Below are positions 55,975-64,000 of a DNA stretch of 64,000 nucleotides, one piece after another. Source of the stretch: a bacterium 1XD8-76 (GTDB lineage: Bacteria; Bacillota; Clostridia; Lachnospirales; Lachnospiraceae); contig RAZE01000002.1 in assembly GCA_003611955.1 (NCBI GenBank), forward strand, positions 124,001-188,000. Direction: 5' to 3'. The position numbers and the translations under genes are program-made. Position 1 is the stretch's first letter. Every line of letters begins with the position of its first letter. The notes beneath the pieces were generated by a model, which worked only from the letters and a program-made list of their open reading frames with translations, was not told the DNA's origin and did no database searches.

Positions 55975-57129
55975 ATGAAGAAAATTGGGGTGATGGGATC
56001 TACGGGATCGATAGGGACACAGACCCTGGAGATCGCGAGGAAATACCGGGACAGGCTGCAGGTGGTGGCTGTGGCGGCGGGGAGCAACGTAAAACTGCTG
56101 GAGGAACAGATCAGGGAGTTTCGCCCAAAGTTTGCGGTGATGTGGTCCGAGGAGGCGGCGGCAGATCTGCGGAGAAGAGTATCCGATCTGGATGTGGAGA
56201 TCGCCTGCGGGATGGACGGGCTTTTGCGGATGGCAAGCCTGCGGGAGATGGACATTCTGGTGACGGCGATCGTGGGGATGATCGGGATACAGCCGACGAT
56301 CGAGGCGATCAGAGCGCACAAGGATATTGCCCTGGCAAATAAGGAGACACTGGTGACGGCGGGGCATATCATCATGCCGTTAGCGCAGGAGAACGGGGTG
56401 TCGATCCTGCCGGTGGACAGCGAGCACAGCGCTATCTTCCAGTCCATGCAGGGGGAGAAAAAAAGCCGGATAAAAAAGATCCTGCTGACGGCTTCCGGCG
56501 GACCTTTCCGGGGAAGGGAGAGGAAGGATCTGGAACAGATGAGGGCGGAGGACGCGTTGAGACATCCCAACTGGTCCATGGGAAAGAAGGTGACGATCGA
56601 TTCCTCCACACTGGTGAACAAAGGACTGGAGGTGATGGAGGCGAGATGGCTTTTCGGAGTGGGACTGGAGGATATCCAGGTTGTGATCCATCCGGAGAGC
56701 ATTCTTCATTCCGCCGTGGAGTATCAGGACGGGGCTGTGATGGGGCAGCTCGGCGTTCCGGATATGAAACTGCCGATCCAGTATGCGCTGTTCTATCCCG
56801 ACCGGTATCCGGTGCCGGGAAACAGGCAGCTTGACTTGTTCGAAGTGGCGAAACTGACCTTTCAGAAGCCGGATATGGAGACCTTCACCGGATTGAAACT
56901 GGCCTTTGAGGCGGCGAAGACCGGCGGCACGATGCCCACGGTATTCAATGCGGCGAATGAGCGGGCGGTGGAGCTGTTTCTGCACAATAAGATCCGCTTT
57001 CTGCAGATCGCGGAGGTGATCGCTGCAGCCATGGAGGAACATAAGGTGGTGAGCGATCCGAATGTGGAGCAGATTCTGGAAGCGGAAGCGGCGGCACATG
57101 AATCCGTGGAAAATAACATAAACTATTAA
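55975..57129 (+). CDS. dxr: 1-deoxy-D-xylulose 5-phosphate reductoisomerase
   Basis: A 384-residue enzyme of the MEP isoprenoid pathway; it converts DXP to MEP using NADPH. The N-terminal NADPH loop is GSTGSIGTQ; the catalytic and metal-binding region contains DSEHSAIFQ, and TASGGPFRG is present. GGAGAGAG precedes the ATG. It supplies precursors for the uppS product encoded upstream. Confidence 0.97.
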   Translation: MKKIGVMGSTGSIGTQTLEIARKYRDRLQVVAVAAGSNVKLLEEQIREFRPKFAVMWSEEAAADLRRRVSDLDVEIACGMDGLLRMASLREMDILVTAIVGMIGIQPTIEAIRAHKDIALANKETLVTAGHIIMPLAQENGVSILPVDSEHSAIFQSMQGEKKSRIKKILLTASGGPFRGRERKDLEQMRAEDALRHPNWSMGKKVTIDSSTLVNKGLEVMEARWLFGVGLEDIQVVIHPESILHSAVEYQDGAVMGQLGVPDMKLPIQYALFYPDRYPVPGNRQLDLFEVAKLTFQKPDMETFTGLKLAFEAAKTGGTMPTVFNAANERAVELFLHNKIRFLQIAEVIAAAMEEHKVVSDPNVEQILEAEAAAHESVENNINY

Positions 57130-57157
57130 AAATAAATGAGAAAGACAGGAAACATCA

Positions 57158-58234
57158 GTGACAATCATTCTATTTGTTATCATATTCGGCATCATTGTAT
57201 TATCTCATGAATTCGGACATTTCCTTGTGGCGAAAAAAAACGGCATCCATGTGGTGGAATTCGCGATCGGCATGGGGCCGACGCTCTATCACATCGACAG
57301 AGGAGGGACAAAATATTCCATAAAACTGCTTCCCTTCGGCGGCGCCTGCATATTTGAGGGGGAGGATGGACTTTCCGCGGAGAGAGAGGAGACCGAGAGG
57401 TACCTGCGGCGGGAAGGCGAAGGGGGCTCCTTTCTGGACGCCCCGGTCTGGTCAAGGATCGCTACGGTCTTTGCGGGTCCCTTTGTCAATCTTCTGTTAG
57501 GATTTTTGATCGCGCTGATCCTGGTGGCGTACCGGGGGACCGATCTGCCCGTGATCCAGATGGTTTCCGAGGGTTCGGCAGCGCAGGAGGCCGGGCTGAT
57601 GGCGGGGGATGTGATCACACGGATGAACGGGGAGAAGATCCACCTCTACCGGGAAGTCCGTCTCAATTCGATGTTGAACAGCGACGGAAAGGATTTCTCC
57701 ATCTCCTATCTCCGGGGCGGTCAGGAATATTCCGTGGTGCTGACGCCGACCTACAGCGCGGAGGATGACCGCTACTATATCGGCCTTATGGGAGTAGGGG
57801 AATATATGTCCTGCAGAGGATTTTCCATCATCAAGTATGGCTTCTACGAGTCGGAGTATGTACTGAAAAACACGATAAAGAGTTTACAGATGTTAGTCAC
57901 AGGAAAACTGGGAAAAGACGATGTGTCAGGTCCGGTGGGGGTGGCTAGCTATGTGGGGGAGACCTATGAGACCGCTAAGGAATACGGGTTTCTCACAGTG
58001 GTGATGAGTATGCTGGAGCTGGTAGTCATCCTCTCGATCAATATCGGCGTGATGAATCTGCTGCCGCTTCCGGCGCTGGACGGCGGAAGACTGGTATTTA
58101 TGTTTCTGGAGGTGGTGAGAGGGAAACCGGTGCCGCCGGAGAAGGAGGGGTTTGTCCATATGGCGGGCCTGATCCTGTTTTTCATTCTGATGATATTTGT
58201 GATGTACAATGATATCATGCGGCTGTTTCGCTAG
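57158..58234 (+). CDS. rseP: Site-2 protease RseP (RasP)
   Basis: A 358-residue intramembrane zinc metalloprotease. The HExxH motif is HEFGH at residues 17-21 in the first helix; a single PDZ domain (about 115-195) contains EGSAAQEAGLMAGD; the second catalytic motif LDGGR is in LLPLPALDGGR. It releases membrane-bound regulators such as anti-sigma factors. GTG 57158 is the likely start: the hydrophobic helix begins right after it and AGGAAAC lies upstream. The weak start codon is common in this family. Confidence 0.95.
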   Translation: MTIILFVIIFGIIVLSHEFGHFLVAKKNGIHVVEFAIGMGPTLYHIDRGGTKYSIKLLPFGGACIFEGEDGLSAEREETERYLRREGEGGSFLDAPVWSRIATVFAGPFVNLLLGFLIALILVAYRGTDLPVIQMVSEGSAAQEAGLMAGDVITRMNGEKIHLYREVRLNSMLNSDGKDFSISYLRGGQEYSVVLTPTYSAEDDRYYIGLMGVGEYMSCRGFSIIKYGFYESEYVLKNTIKSLQMLVTGKLGKDDVSGPVGVASYVGETYETAKEYGFLTVVMSMLELVVILSINIGVMNLLPLPALDGGRLVFMFLEVVRGKPVPPEKEGFVHMAGLILFFILMIFVMYNDIMRLFR

Positions 58235-58284
58235 GGATATCAGAAGACTAAAAAAATACTGATGAGAGCAGGAGGGATATAGTA

Positions 58285-58956
58285 GTGCTGTTTGATTTGT
58301 TTGGGAAAAAGGCCGATTTAGAGCCGCCCGAGGAGGGGATTGAAGTTTATTCCGGCATACGGGTGGAGGTAACGACCTTTGATGAACGTTTGCTTTTTGT
58401 CGCAAAACTGTTGGAACCGGCGGGAGATTCCGCACAGCTGCAGCAGTATTCCGAAAACAGAGTTCCACTGAAAGGCGGATCTGTCCGTGTCAGGATTCGT
58501 GGATACAGCGGGTACAAAAGAAAAGCAGTTTATATGGAAGGGATTATCACACCCGAGTTAAAAAATGTATGGAGGGCGGAGAATCTGGTTATCACAAAGG
58601 TGGAAAATGATCGTGCGTTTTTCCGGCTGAATGTGAATATGGATGCAGTGATTATCAGATACAGTGGAACGGAGGCGGCAGAAAAGACCTGTAGATTACT
58701 GAATATCAGTATCGGCGGAGTCTATATATTTTCGGAAGAGAAATATGCGAAGGGCAGCAGATTTCAGCTGAGAGTTAAATTGCTTGAAGAAAGTCCTGAA
58801 TCCGTTTTATATTGTGAGGTACTGCGCATCATAGAAAAAGACGAGGGGGCAGGCTATGAATACGGCTGCCGTTTCCTGGATATAACAGAGGAGGAGGAGC
58901 AGAATATCACACAGAATATGTTTGCAATCCAGAGCAGAAGGAAGGACATTTGCTGA
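58285..58956 (+). CDS. PilZ-domain protein, second in window
   Basis: A 223-residue protein with one PilZ domain at the C-terminal half (about residues 105-215). Both c-di-GMP motifs are visible: RxxxR in NDRAFFRL and N-x-S-x-x-G in LNISIGGVYIF. The N-terminal ~100 residues are unlike the YcgR-N domain of the operon copy but may be a diverged form. GTG 58285 follows AGGAGGG by 8 bases. It is separate from flagellar genes, and its terminator overlaps the stop codon, so it is a single-gene unit. Confidence 0.85.
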   Translation: MLFDLFGKKADLEPPEEGIEVYSGIRVEVTTFDERLLFVAKLLEPAGDSAQLQQYSENRVPLKGGSVRVRIRGYSGYKRKAVYMEGIITPELKNVWRAENLVITKVENDRAFFRLNVNMDAVIIRYSGTEAAEKTCRLLNISIGGVYIFSEEKYAKGSRFQLRVKLLEESPESVLYCEVLRIIEKDEGAGYEYGCRFLDITEEEEQNITQNMFAIQSRRKDIC

Positions 58957-58993
58957 CGGTTTTAAAAAGCCGACAGCAAATGTCCTGTTTTTT
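58943..58993 (+). terminator. Terminator of the PilZ gene
   Basis: A perfect 13-bp stem, AGGACATTTGCTG (58943-58955) and CAGCAAATGTCCT (58974-58986), with inner pairing CGG/CCG, followed by GTTTTTTATTT. The stem begins before the TGA stop (58954-58956). Confidence 0.9.
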
Positions 58994-59061
58994 ATTTGCA
59001 AATATTATGCAAATTGCATGAAAAATGAGTTGGATATTTTGCTATATTGCCAGAAGAGAAG

Positions 59062-59103
59062 AGGACATTTGTCCTTTACGAAAAGGCAATCTGCACGTAT
59101 ACT
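59062..59103 (+). promoter_or_regulatory. Promoter and adjacent palindrome for nucleoside operon
   Basis: TTTACG (59075-59080), 17 bases, TATACT (59098-59103). Overlapping the upstream edge of the -35 is the palindrome AGGACA-TT-TGTCCT (59062-59075). Its half site AGGACATTTG also occurs in both arms of the terminator 80-120 bases upstream. It is a candidate operator. Confidence 0.55.
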
Positions 59104-59135
59104 ACCTGTAATGAAGTACATTCGGGGTGCAGATT

Positions 59136-60029
59136 ATGGAAAAGCATAAGATATTGATCGATACGGACCTGGGGGATGATGTGGATGATGCTGCCGCGCT
59201 GATGCTGGCGCTTAATTGTCCCGATCTGGAGATCCTGGGCATTACGACGGTCTATAAGGATACCGGAAAACGGCGGAGGATGGCGGAAGATCTGCTGCGC
59301 CATTGGGGGCGCACGGAGATCCCGGTACATGCGGGCAGGGGAAGAGCCCTCCTGGAGCCGATGGGAGGAGCCGTGGAGGAGCCGCTGCAGTATGCCCTGC
59401 TGGAAGCATTCCGGGACGATGCGGAGGAATGCTTCGAGACAGCGGTGGATTTCATTCTGGAAAGCGTGCGGAGAGAGCCGGAGCTTGTGATCCTGGAGAT
59501 GGGCTGTATGACAAATCTGGCGCTGGCTTTTTCGAGGGAGCCGGAGCGCATGAAAAAAGTGAGGATCATCGCCATGGGAGGGGCTTTTTTCAACACGGCG
59601 CCGGAGTGGAATATCGTCTGTGATCCCGAGGCGGTGTCCATCGTCGCGGAGCAGGCGGACAATCTGGTGATGATGGGGTTGGACGTGACAAAATATCTGA
59701 AGGTTTCCTCCGAGCGTCTGGAGGAATGGCATGGCAGAGGATCGGAGACGATGGATTACTATCTGCGGGGGGTTGACATCTTTCAGAAAAAGACGGGCTA
59801 TCCGATCACCCTGCACGATGTGCTTCTCGTGGCATATCTGATTGATCCGCAGGTGGTGACGCTGAAAAGAGGGCGTTTTTCGGTGGAACTTGCGGGAAAA
59901 CTCACCAGAGGCACCATGGTGGATCGGACGAATTATTATGAGATCGACCCGCCGGTGCAGGGAAATTTCCGGTTTGCAGAGAAAGTGGATCTGGAGCGTT
60001 TCTGGAGCGTGATGGAGCGATATTTCTAA
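59136..60029 (+). CDS. Nucleoside hydrolase (inosine-uridine type)
   Basis: A 297-residue enzyme hydrolysing nucleosides to base and ribose. The metal-binding N-terminus ILIDTDLGDDVDDAAAL matches the family pattern D-x-D-x-G-x-D-x-D-D. Other blocks are ILEMGCMTNLAL, MGGAFF and the C-terminal LHDVLLVAYLI with its conserved His-Asp. ATG 59136 has GGGG 9 bases upstream; GTG 59127 is possible. It precedes a BMP-type nucleoside transporter, so the operon seems to import and split nucleosides. Confidence 0.93.
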   Translation: MEKHKILIDTDLGDDVDDAAALMLALNCPDLEILGITTVYKDTGKRRRMAEDLLRHWGRTEIPVHAGRGRALLEPMGGAVEEPLQYALLEAFRDDAEECFETAVDFILESVRREPELVILEMGCMTNLALAFSREPERMKKVRIIAMGGAFFNTAPEWNIVCDPEAVSIVAEQADNLVMMGLDVTKYLKVSSERLEEWHGRGSETMDYYLRGVDIFQKKTGYPITLHDVLLVAYLIDPQVVTLKRGRFSVELAGKLTRGTMVDRTNYYEIDPPVQGNFRFAEKVDLERFWSVMERYF

Positions 60030-60039
60030 AGAGATCGTA

Positions 60040-60056
60040 AACCGCATCCTGCGGTT
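60040..60056 (+). other. Short intercistronic hairpin
   Basis: AACCGCA-TCC-TGCGGTT, a 7-bp stem with a 3-base loop between the hydrolase and the binding-protein gene. There is no T run, so it is more likely an mRNA stability element for the binding-protein message than a terminator. Confidence 0.45.
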
Positions 60057-60089
60057 GAGATAAACAAAAAAAACGGAGGAAAAAGAGAC

Positions 60090-61256
60090 ATGAAGAGAAA
60101 AGTTATTGCAACAGTACTGGCATTTTGCATGACTGCCGGGCTGCTCGTCGGCTGCGGCGCGCCGGAACCCGACGAGGTGGAGACAACTGCGGAAGCGCCG
60201 GCTGAGGAGACTGCCGCGGAGGCGGAGACTGAGGAAGCGCCGGAAGCGGCGGCGGAAGGAGCGGCTGAGGGAGGCACCTACAGAGTAGGTCTGATGATCC
60301 CCGGCACACTGGGAGACAAATCCTTCTTTGACGCGGCCTTCGCATCGATCGAACCCCTGAAATCAGAGCTCGGCGTGGAAGTGGAGTACGTGGAAGCGGG
60401 AACCGATACTTCCAAATACTATCCGGCACTTGTGGATATGTGCAAGAAGGATTACGACCTGATCCTTACGATCTCCAGCAACAACGATGACGCGTTGGTA
60501 CAGGTGGCGGAGGAATATCCTGACCAGAAGTTCATCAATCTGGATGACGAGATGGCTGAGCCCCCTGCAAACGTCTATATCATGGGTACGAAGAACAACG
60601 AGATGTGTTACCTTGCGGGCGCGGCGGCAGCTTTGAAAGCGGAAGAGCTCGGCGAGGATGCGATCGGCTTTGTGGGCGGTATGGATATCCCGGGCATCAA
60701 CGAGTTCCTGGTAGGCTATATCGAGGGCGCCCAGGCGATCAACCCCGATATCAAAGTGGCCACATCCTATGTGGGCAGCTTTACCGATACGGCGAAGGGT
60801 AAGGAGAACGGGCTTTTGCTCTACAACGATGTATCCGTTGTCTTTGCGGCGGCAGGACAGTCCGGTCTCGGTGTGATCGACGCGGCAGTGCAGCAGGGCA
60901 AATTCGCCATCGGTGTGGATTCCGACCAGGCGGAGGCTCTGAAGGATACGAAACCCGAGATGGCCAACGTGATCATCACATCCGCGATCAAAAACATTCC
61001 GCAGAACGCGGTCAACGTTGTGGACAGAGCGATGAAGGGCGATGTCAATTACGGCAAGAGGGAAGTGTTCGGTATTGAGACTGGCGCTGTGGGCATTGCG
61101 GAGAACGAGTTTTATGAGAAACTCCTCTCTGACGACGCGCGTGCGCGGATCGAGGAACTGAAAGAGAAAGTGGTCAAAGGCGAAGTGACAATGACACCTA
61201 ACGAGGGCATTACCACGGACAAGATCAACGAGATCCGTGACGCAGTTCGTCCATAA
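60090..61256 (+). CDS. BMP-family nucleoside-binding lipoprotein
   Basis: A 388-residue basic membrane protein (BMP) family lipoprotein. The lipobox is LLVGC near residue 21, followed by a low-complexity Glu/Ala-rich linker of about 40 residues. The mature domain has VGLMIPGTLGDKSF and the ligand-binding region GFVGGMDIPGINEF. It captures nucleosides for the ABC importer encoded next (similar to B. subtilis NupN). CGGAGG precedes the ATG. Confidence 0.94.
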   Translation: MKRKVIATVLAFCMTAGLLVGCGAPEPDEVETTAEAPAEETAAEAETEEAPEAAAEGAAEGGTYRVGLMIPGTLGDKSFFDAAFASIEPLKSELGVEVEYVEAGTDTSKYYPALVDMCKKDYDLILTISSNNDDALVQVAEEYPDQKFINLDDEMAEPPANVYIMGTKNNEMCYLAGAAAALKAEELGEDAIGFVGGMDIPGINEFLVGYIEGAQAINPDIKVATSYVGSFTDTAKGKENGLLLYNDVSVVFAAAGQSGLGVIDAAVQQGKFAIGVDSDQAEALKDTKPEMANVIITSAIKNIPQNAVNVVDRAMKGDVNYGKREVFGIETGAVGIAENEFYEKLLSDDARARIEELKEKVVKGEVTMTPNEGITTDKINEIRDAVRP

Positions 61257-61274
61257 ATTACGGAGGGGGACCTG

Positions 61275-62825
61275 ATGGAAAATTATCTTTTAGAGATGAA
61301 AGATATTTCTAAAATTTACGGCAACGGCATCGTGGCCAATGAAATCGTAAATTTTAACCTGAAAAAGGGAGAAGTACATGCGCTGGTAGGTGAGAACGGC
61401 GCGGGAAAATCCACGTTGATGAAGATATTGTTCGGTATGGAAGCGCCGTCTTCGGGAACGATAACCTTGAGGGGGGAGCCTGTCAGGTTCTCATCATCCA
61501 AGGATGCCATCGCCCATGGCATCGGCATGGTCCACCAGCATTTTATGCTGGTGGAATCCTTTACGGCGGCACAGAATATCATCCTCGGCATGGAGCCGAA
61601 GAAGGGATTTTCCGTCAACGAGGAGGAGGCGGTGCGCTTCACCGAGGAGATCAGCAAAAAATATAACCTGGAGGTGGACGCGAGGGCTGTGACAAGAACA
61701 CTTCCGGTGGGCATCAAACAGAAGATTGAGATCCTGAAGGCGCTTGCCAGAGGGGCGGAGATCCTGATCCTGGATGAGCCCACGGCGGTGCTGACGCCCC
61801 AGGAGACAGACCAGCTTTTTGAGGAGCTGACCAATTTAAAAGAGCAGGGACATACGATCGTTTTTATCTCCCACAAGATCCCGGAGATCAAAAAGATATC
61901 CGACCGCATCACGGTCATGAGGGCAGGAAAGACGGTGGGATGCCGCAATACGGAGGATGTGACGGAGAAGGAGATCTCCAGCATGATCATGGGCTGTGAG
62001 ATGGATACGACCATCACGAGAACGCCCTGCAAAAAGGGCGAGGTGGGTATCGCCGTGGACAAGGTGTCCTACACGGACAAAAACGGTGTGGACGTGCTGA
62101 AAAATTTCAGCTTCAGCGTGCGGCAGGGCATGGTCTTCGGTATCGCCGGGGTACAGGGAAACGGCCAGGTGGAACTGATCGACCTGATGACCAAAAAACG
62201 TCACGTAAAGAACGGAGATATCCGGCTGAGCGGGAAGTCCGTGAAGGAGATGAGTTTACAGGAGATCCGCAGAATGCAGTTCGGCTATGTGCCGGAGGAC
62301 CGTATCGAACAGGGGATCGCGGGACATGAGTCCATCGAGGAGAATATGATCTCCAACCGTTACAGCACAAAGGAATTCTGTAATAAGATTCTTTTAAACT
62401 ATAAAAAGATCGCGGAATTCGCAAAGAAGAATATCGAGAACTATGAGATCCGCTGTTCCGGAGGGAAGCATCTGGTGGGGATGCTCTCAGGCGGCAACAT
62501 GCAGAAGGTCGTTGTGGCGAGGGAGTGCAGCCACGAGCCGAAAGTGCTGATCGCCGAACAGCCCACCAGAGGCGTGGACGTGGGTGCGGCGCATATCATA
62601 CACAAAAAGATCATGGAACTGCGGGACGAGGGCTGTGCCGTCCTGCTGGTATCGGCGGACCTGAGCGAAGTGTTAAAGCTCTCCGATGTGGTCGCGGTCA
62701 TGTACGAGGGAGAGATCGTCGCCTTCTTTGATCAGACAGAAGGGTTAAACGAGGAGAAGCTTGGGCTCTTTATGCTGGGGCTTGAGCGACATGACGAGGA
62801 ACAGATAAGGAGGGCAGTGCAATGA
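61275..62825 (+). CDS. Nucleoside ABC transporter ATPase (two ABC domains)
   Basis: A 516-residue protein with two fused ATPase domains, as in sugar/nucleoside importers. Domain 1: Walker A GENGAGKSTLMKI, Walker B ILILDEPTAVLTP. Domain 2 starts about residue 260, where the Walker A position is the altered GVQGNGQVELIDL, with signature LSGGNMQKV. The first domain's signature is not the canonical LSGGQ. Such asymmetry is normal in this family. Overlaps the permease by 4 bases. Confidence 0.95.
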   Translation: MENYLLEMKDISKIYGNGIVANEIVNFNLKKGEVHALVGENGAGKSTLMKILFGMEAPSSGTITLRGEPVRFSSSKDAIAHGIGMVHQHFMLVESFTAAQNIILGMEPKKGFSVNEEEAVRFTEEISKKYNLEVDARAVTRTLPVGIKQKIEILKALARGAEILILDEPTAVLTPQETDQLFEELTNLKEQGHTIVFISHKIPEIKKISDRITVMRAGKTVGCRNTEDVTEKEISSMIMGCEMDTTITRTPCKKGEVGIAVDKVSYTDKNGVDVLKNFSFSVRQGMVFGIAGVQGNGQVELIDLMTKKRHVKNGDIRLSGKSVKEMSLQEIRRMQFGYVPEDRIEQGIAGHESIEENMISNRYSTKEFCNKILLNYKKIAEFAKKNIENYEIRCSGGKHLVGMLSGGNMQKVVVARECSHEPKVLIAEQPTRGVDVGAAHIIHKKIMELRDEGCAVLLVSADLSEVLKLSDVVAVMYEGEIVAFFDQTEGLNEEKLGLFMLGLERHDEEQIRRAVQ

Positions 62826-63865
62826 GCAGAGAGCGTTCTTTTAATATGATAAGAACTGTGGTTTCCATGCTGGTGGCGATTTTAGTCGCTTTTGTCATCA
62901 TTCTTCTTGTCAGCGACCAGCCTGTGGAGTCCATCAGGATTTTTTTGGTGATGCCCTTTTCCTCGGGAAGCTATCTGGGCAATATAGTGGAGACGGCGGT
63001 GCCGCTTATCTTTTCCGGCCTCGCCATGGCGGTGATGTTTAAGGCAAACCTGTTCAATCTGGGCGGGGAGGGTATTTTCTTTATCGCGGGAGCGGTGGGG
63101 TCTTTTGTGGCGATCTGGCCGAAGTTTCCGTCCGTGCTGGCGCCCCTTGCGGCGATCGTGGTGGGCGCTCTGGTGGGTATGGTGGTGATGATGGTGCCCG
63201 GCGGCCTGAAGGCAAAATATGGCGCCAACGAGATGGTGACATCGCTGATGATGAACAATATCCTGTTGGGCGTGGGGTTATACCTTTTGAACAACGCGTT
63301 GCGCGACCCGACAGTTGCCTCTTTGGTATCCTACAAATACAGAAAGAAAGCGCTGCTTGCGACGATCGTGCCCGGGACAAGGATCCATGCCGGTTTCCTG
63401 ATCGCCATAGCATGTGCCGTACTGGTATATCTTTTTATGTACAAGAGCAAATGGGGATATGAGATCAGGATGACGGGCAACAATGCGAAGTTCGCCTCCT
63501 ACTCCGGCATAAACGTGGCGAAAGTTATTTTGGTTGTACATATGGTGGCGGGAGCCATCGCCGGCGCGGGCGGTATCATAGAGTGTATCGGCCTGCACAA
63601 ACGGTTTGAGTGGACGGCTCTTCCGGGCTACGGTTTTGACGGAGCGATGATCGCGATGCTGGCGGGCAACAATCCCCTGGGCGTGATCGGTGCGGCGTTC
63701 TTCGTCAGCTATCTGCGTGTCGGAGCTGACCTGGTGAACCGTTCGTCCGATATTCCGACGGAGATGATCGCGATCCTGCAGAGTATCATCATCCTGTTGA
63801 TCTCAGCGGAGCGTTTCCTGCACAAATATAAACAGCGTTGGATCGAGAAGGGGGAGAAGAAATGA
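62822..63865 (+). CDS. Nucleoside ABC transporter permease 1
   Basis: A 347-residue permease of the branched-chain/BMP type with about ten hydrophobic segments; conserved pieces are GGEGIFFIAGAVGSF and NEMVTSLMMNNILLG. It pairs with a second permease whose start overlaps its stop (ATGA). Homologous to B. subtilis NupP. Confidence 0.94.
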   Translation: MSRERSFNMIRTVVSMLVAILVAFVIILLVSDQPVESIRIFLVMPFSSGSYLGNIVETAVPLIFSGLAMAVMFKANLFNLGGEGIFFIAGAVGSFVAIWPKFPSVLAPLAAIVVGALVGMVVMMVPGGLKAKYGANEMVTSLMMNNILLGVGLYLLNNALRDPTVASLVSYKYRKKALLATIVPGTRIHAGFLIAIACAVLVYLFMYKSKWGYEIRMTGNNAKFASYSGINVAKVILVVHMVAGAIAGAGGIIECIGLHKRFEWTALPGYGFDGAMIAMLAGNNPLGVIGAAFFVSYLRVGADLVNRSSDIPTEMIAILQSIIILLISAERFLHKYKQRWIEKGEKK

Positions 63866-64000
63866 ATGCGTTTATGAGACTTATTTTTACAAGTGATTTC
63901 TTTTATTCTATTTTCCGTGTGACCACGCCCCTGCTCTTTGCATCCATGGGTGCCGTATTATCGGATATAGCGGGCGTGCCGAACATTGCGCTGGAAGGTA
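63862..64000 (+). CDS. Nucleoside ABC transporter permease 2 (5' part)
   Basis: Begins at ATG 63862, overlapping the TGA of permease 1, and is open to the window edge. The 46 visible residues (MNAFMRLIFTSDFFYSIFRV, then a hydrophobic segment reaching IAGVPNIALEG) match the N-terminus of the second permease of BMP-type systems (NupQ). The rest is outside the window. Confidence 0.9.
   Translation, partial: MNAFMRLIFTSDFFYSIFRVTTPLLFASMGAVLSDIAGVPNIALEG

Overview
The window looks like chromosome of a motile, Gram-positive, anaerobic Clostridia member, most likely Lachnospiraceae (Roseburia/Eubacterium-like). The reasons are: a Bacillus/Clostridium-type flagellar-chemotaxis operon (FliY rather than FliN, CheC, CheD, FlhF/FlhG, sigma-28 at the end), strong AGGAGG ribosome binding sites, O2-sensitive glycyl-radical enzymology, and plant arabinan degradation genes. 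The taxonomic call is inference; no rRNA gene is present.

1-19.9 kb: a tightly packed + strand operon, fliM(partial)-fliY-cheY-fliOPQR-flhB-flhA-flhF-flhG-PilZ-cheB-cheA-cheW-cheC-cheD-(small membrane protein)-fliA-FapA-like-DUF6115-like-MltG-like fragment. It encodes the motor switch, the flagellar type III export gate, flagellar placement and the chemotaxis core. 19.9-21.9 kb: rpsB-tsf with its own promoter and a strong terminator.

21.9-30.9 kb: an arabinose-polysaccharide locus (GH127 beta-L-arabinofuranosidase, CUT1 ABC transporter, frameshifted YesL-like protein, LacI regulator, GH51 arabinofuranosidase) with a repeated operator-like element upstream. 31.1-38.2 kb: an AT-rich accessory island, opened by an IS1182-type transposase scar. 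It holds an HTH plus nucleotidyltransferase-like pair behind a perfect sigma-A promoter, and a complete ABC-three-component (ABC-3C) conflict system (nuclease-like effector, middle component, SMC/Rad50-like ATPase), followed by inverted-repeat-rich non-coding DNA. 38.3-43.4 kb: a secreted CAP-domain protein, a GNAT acetyltransferase, RecD2 helicase, and a Lys/Glu-rich protein preceded by a sigma-28-like promoter.

43.4-51.9 kb: a divergent pair, on one side a large gamma-glutamylcysteine-ligase/ATP-grasp fusion (- strand) with a long perfect palindrome in its leader, on the other a glycyl-radical enzyme with its activase (+), then argJ and a polysaccharide deacetylase. 52-58.2 kb: bactofilin, then pyrH-frr-uppS-cdsA-dxr-rseP (UMP kinase, ribosome recycling, isoprenoid/lipid and membrane-protease genes). 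58.3-64 kb: a second PilZ protein, then a nucleoside hydrolase and BMP-type nucleoside ABC transporter operon that runs off the window.

In Bacillus and many Firmicutes the order sigD-swrB-rpsB-tsf-pyrH-frr-uppS-cdsA-dxr-rseP is continuous. Here tsf and pyrH are separated by about 31 kb of metabolic, defence and uncharacterised genes, so most of the unusual content lies inside a broken ancestral synteny block.
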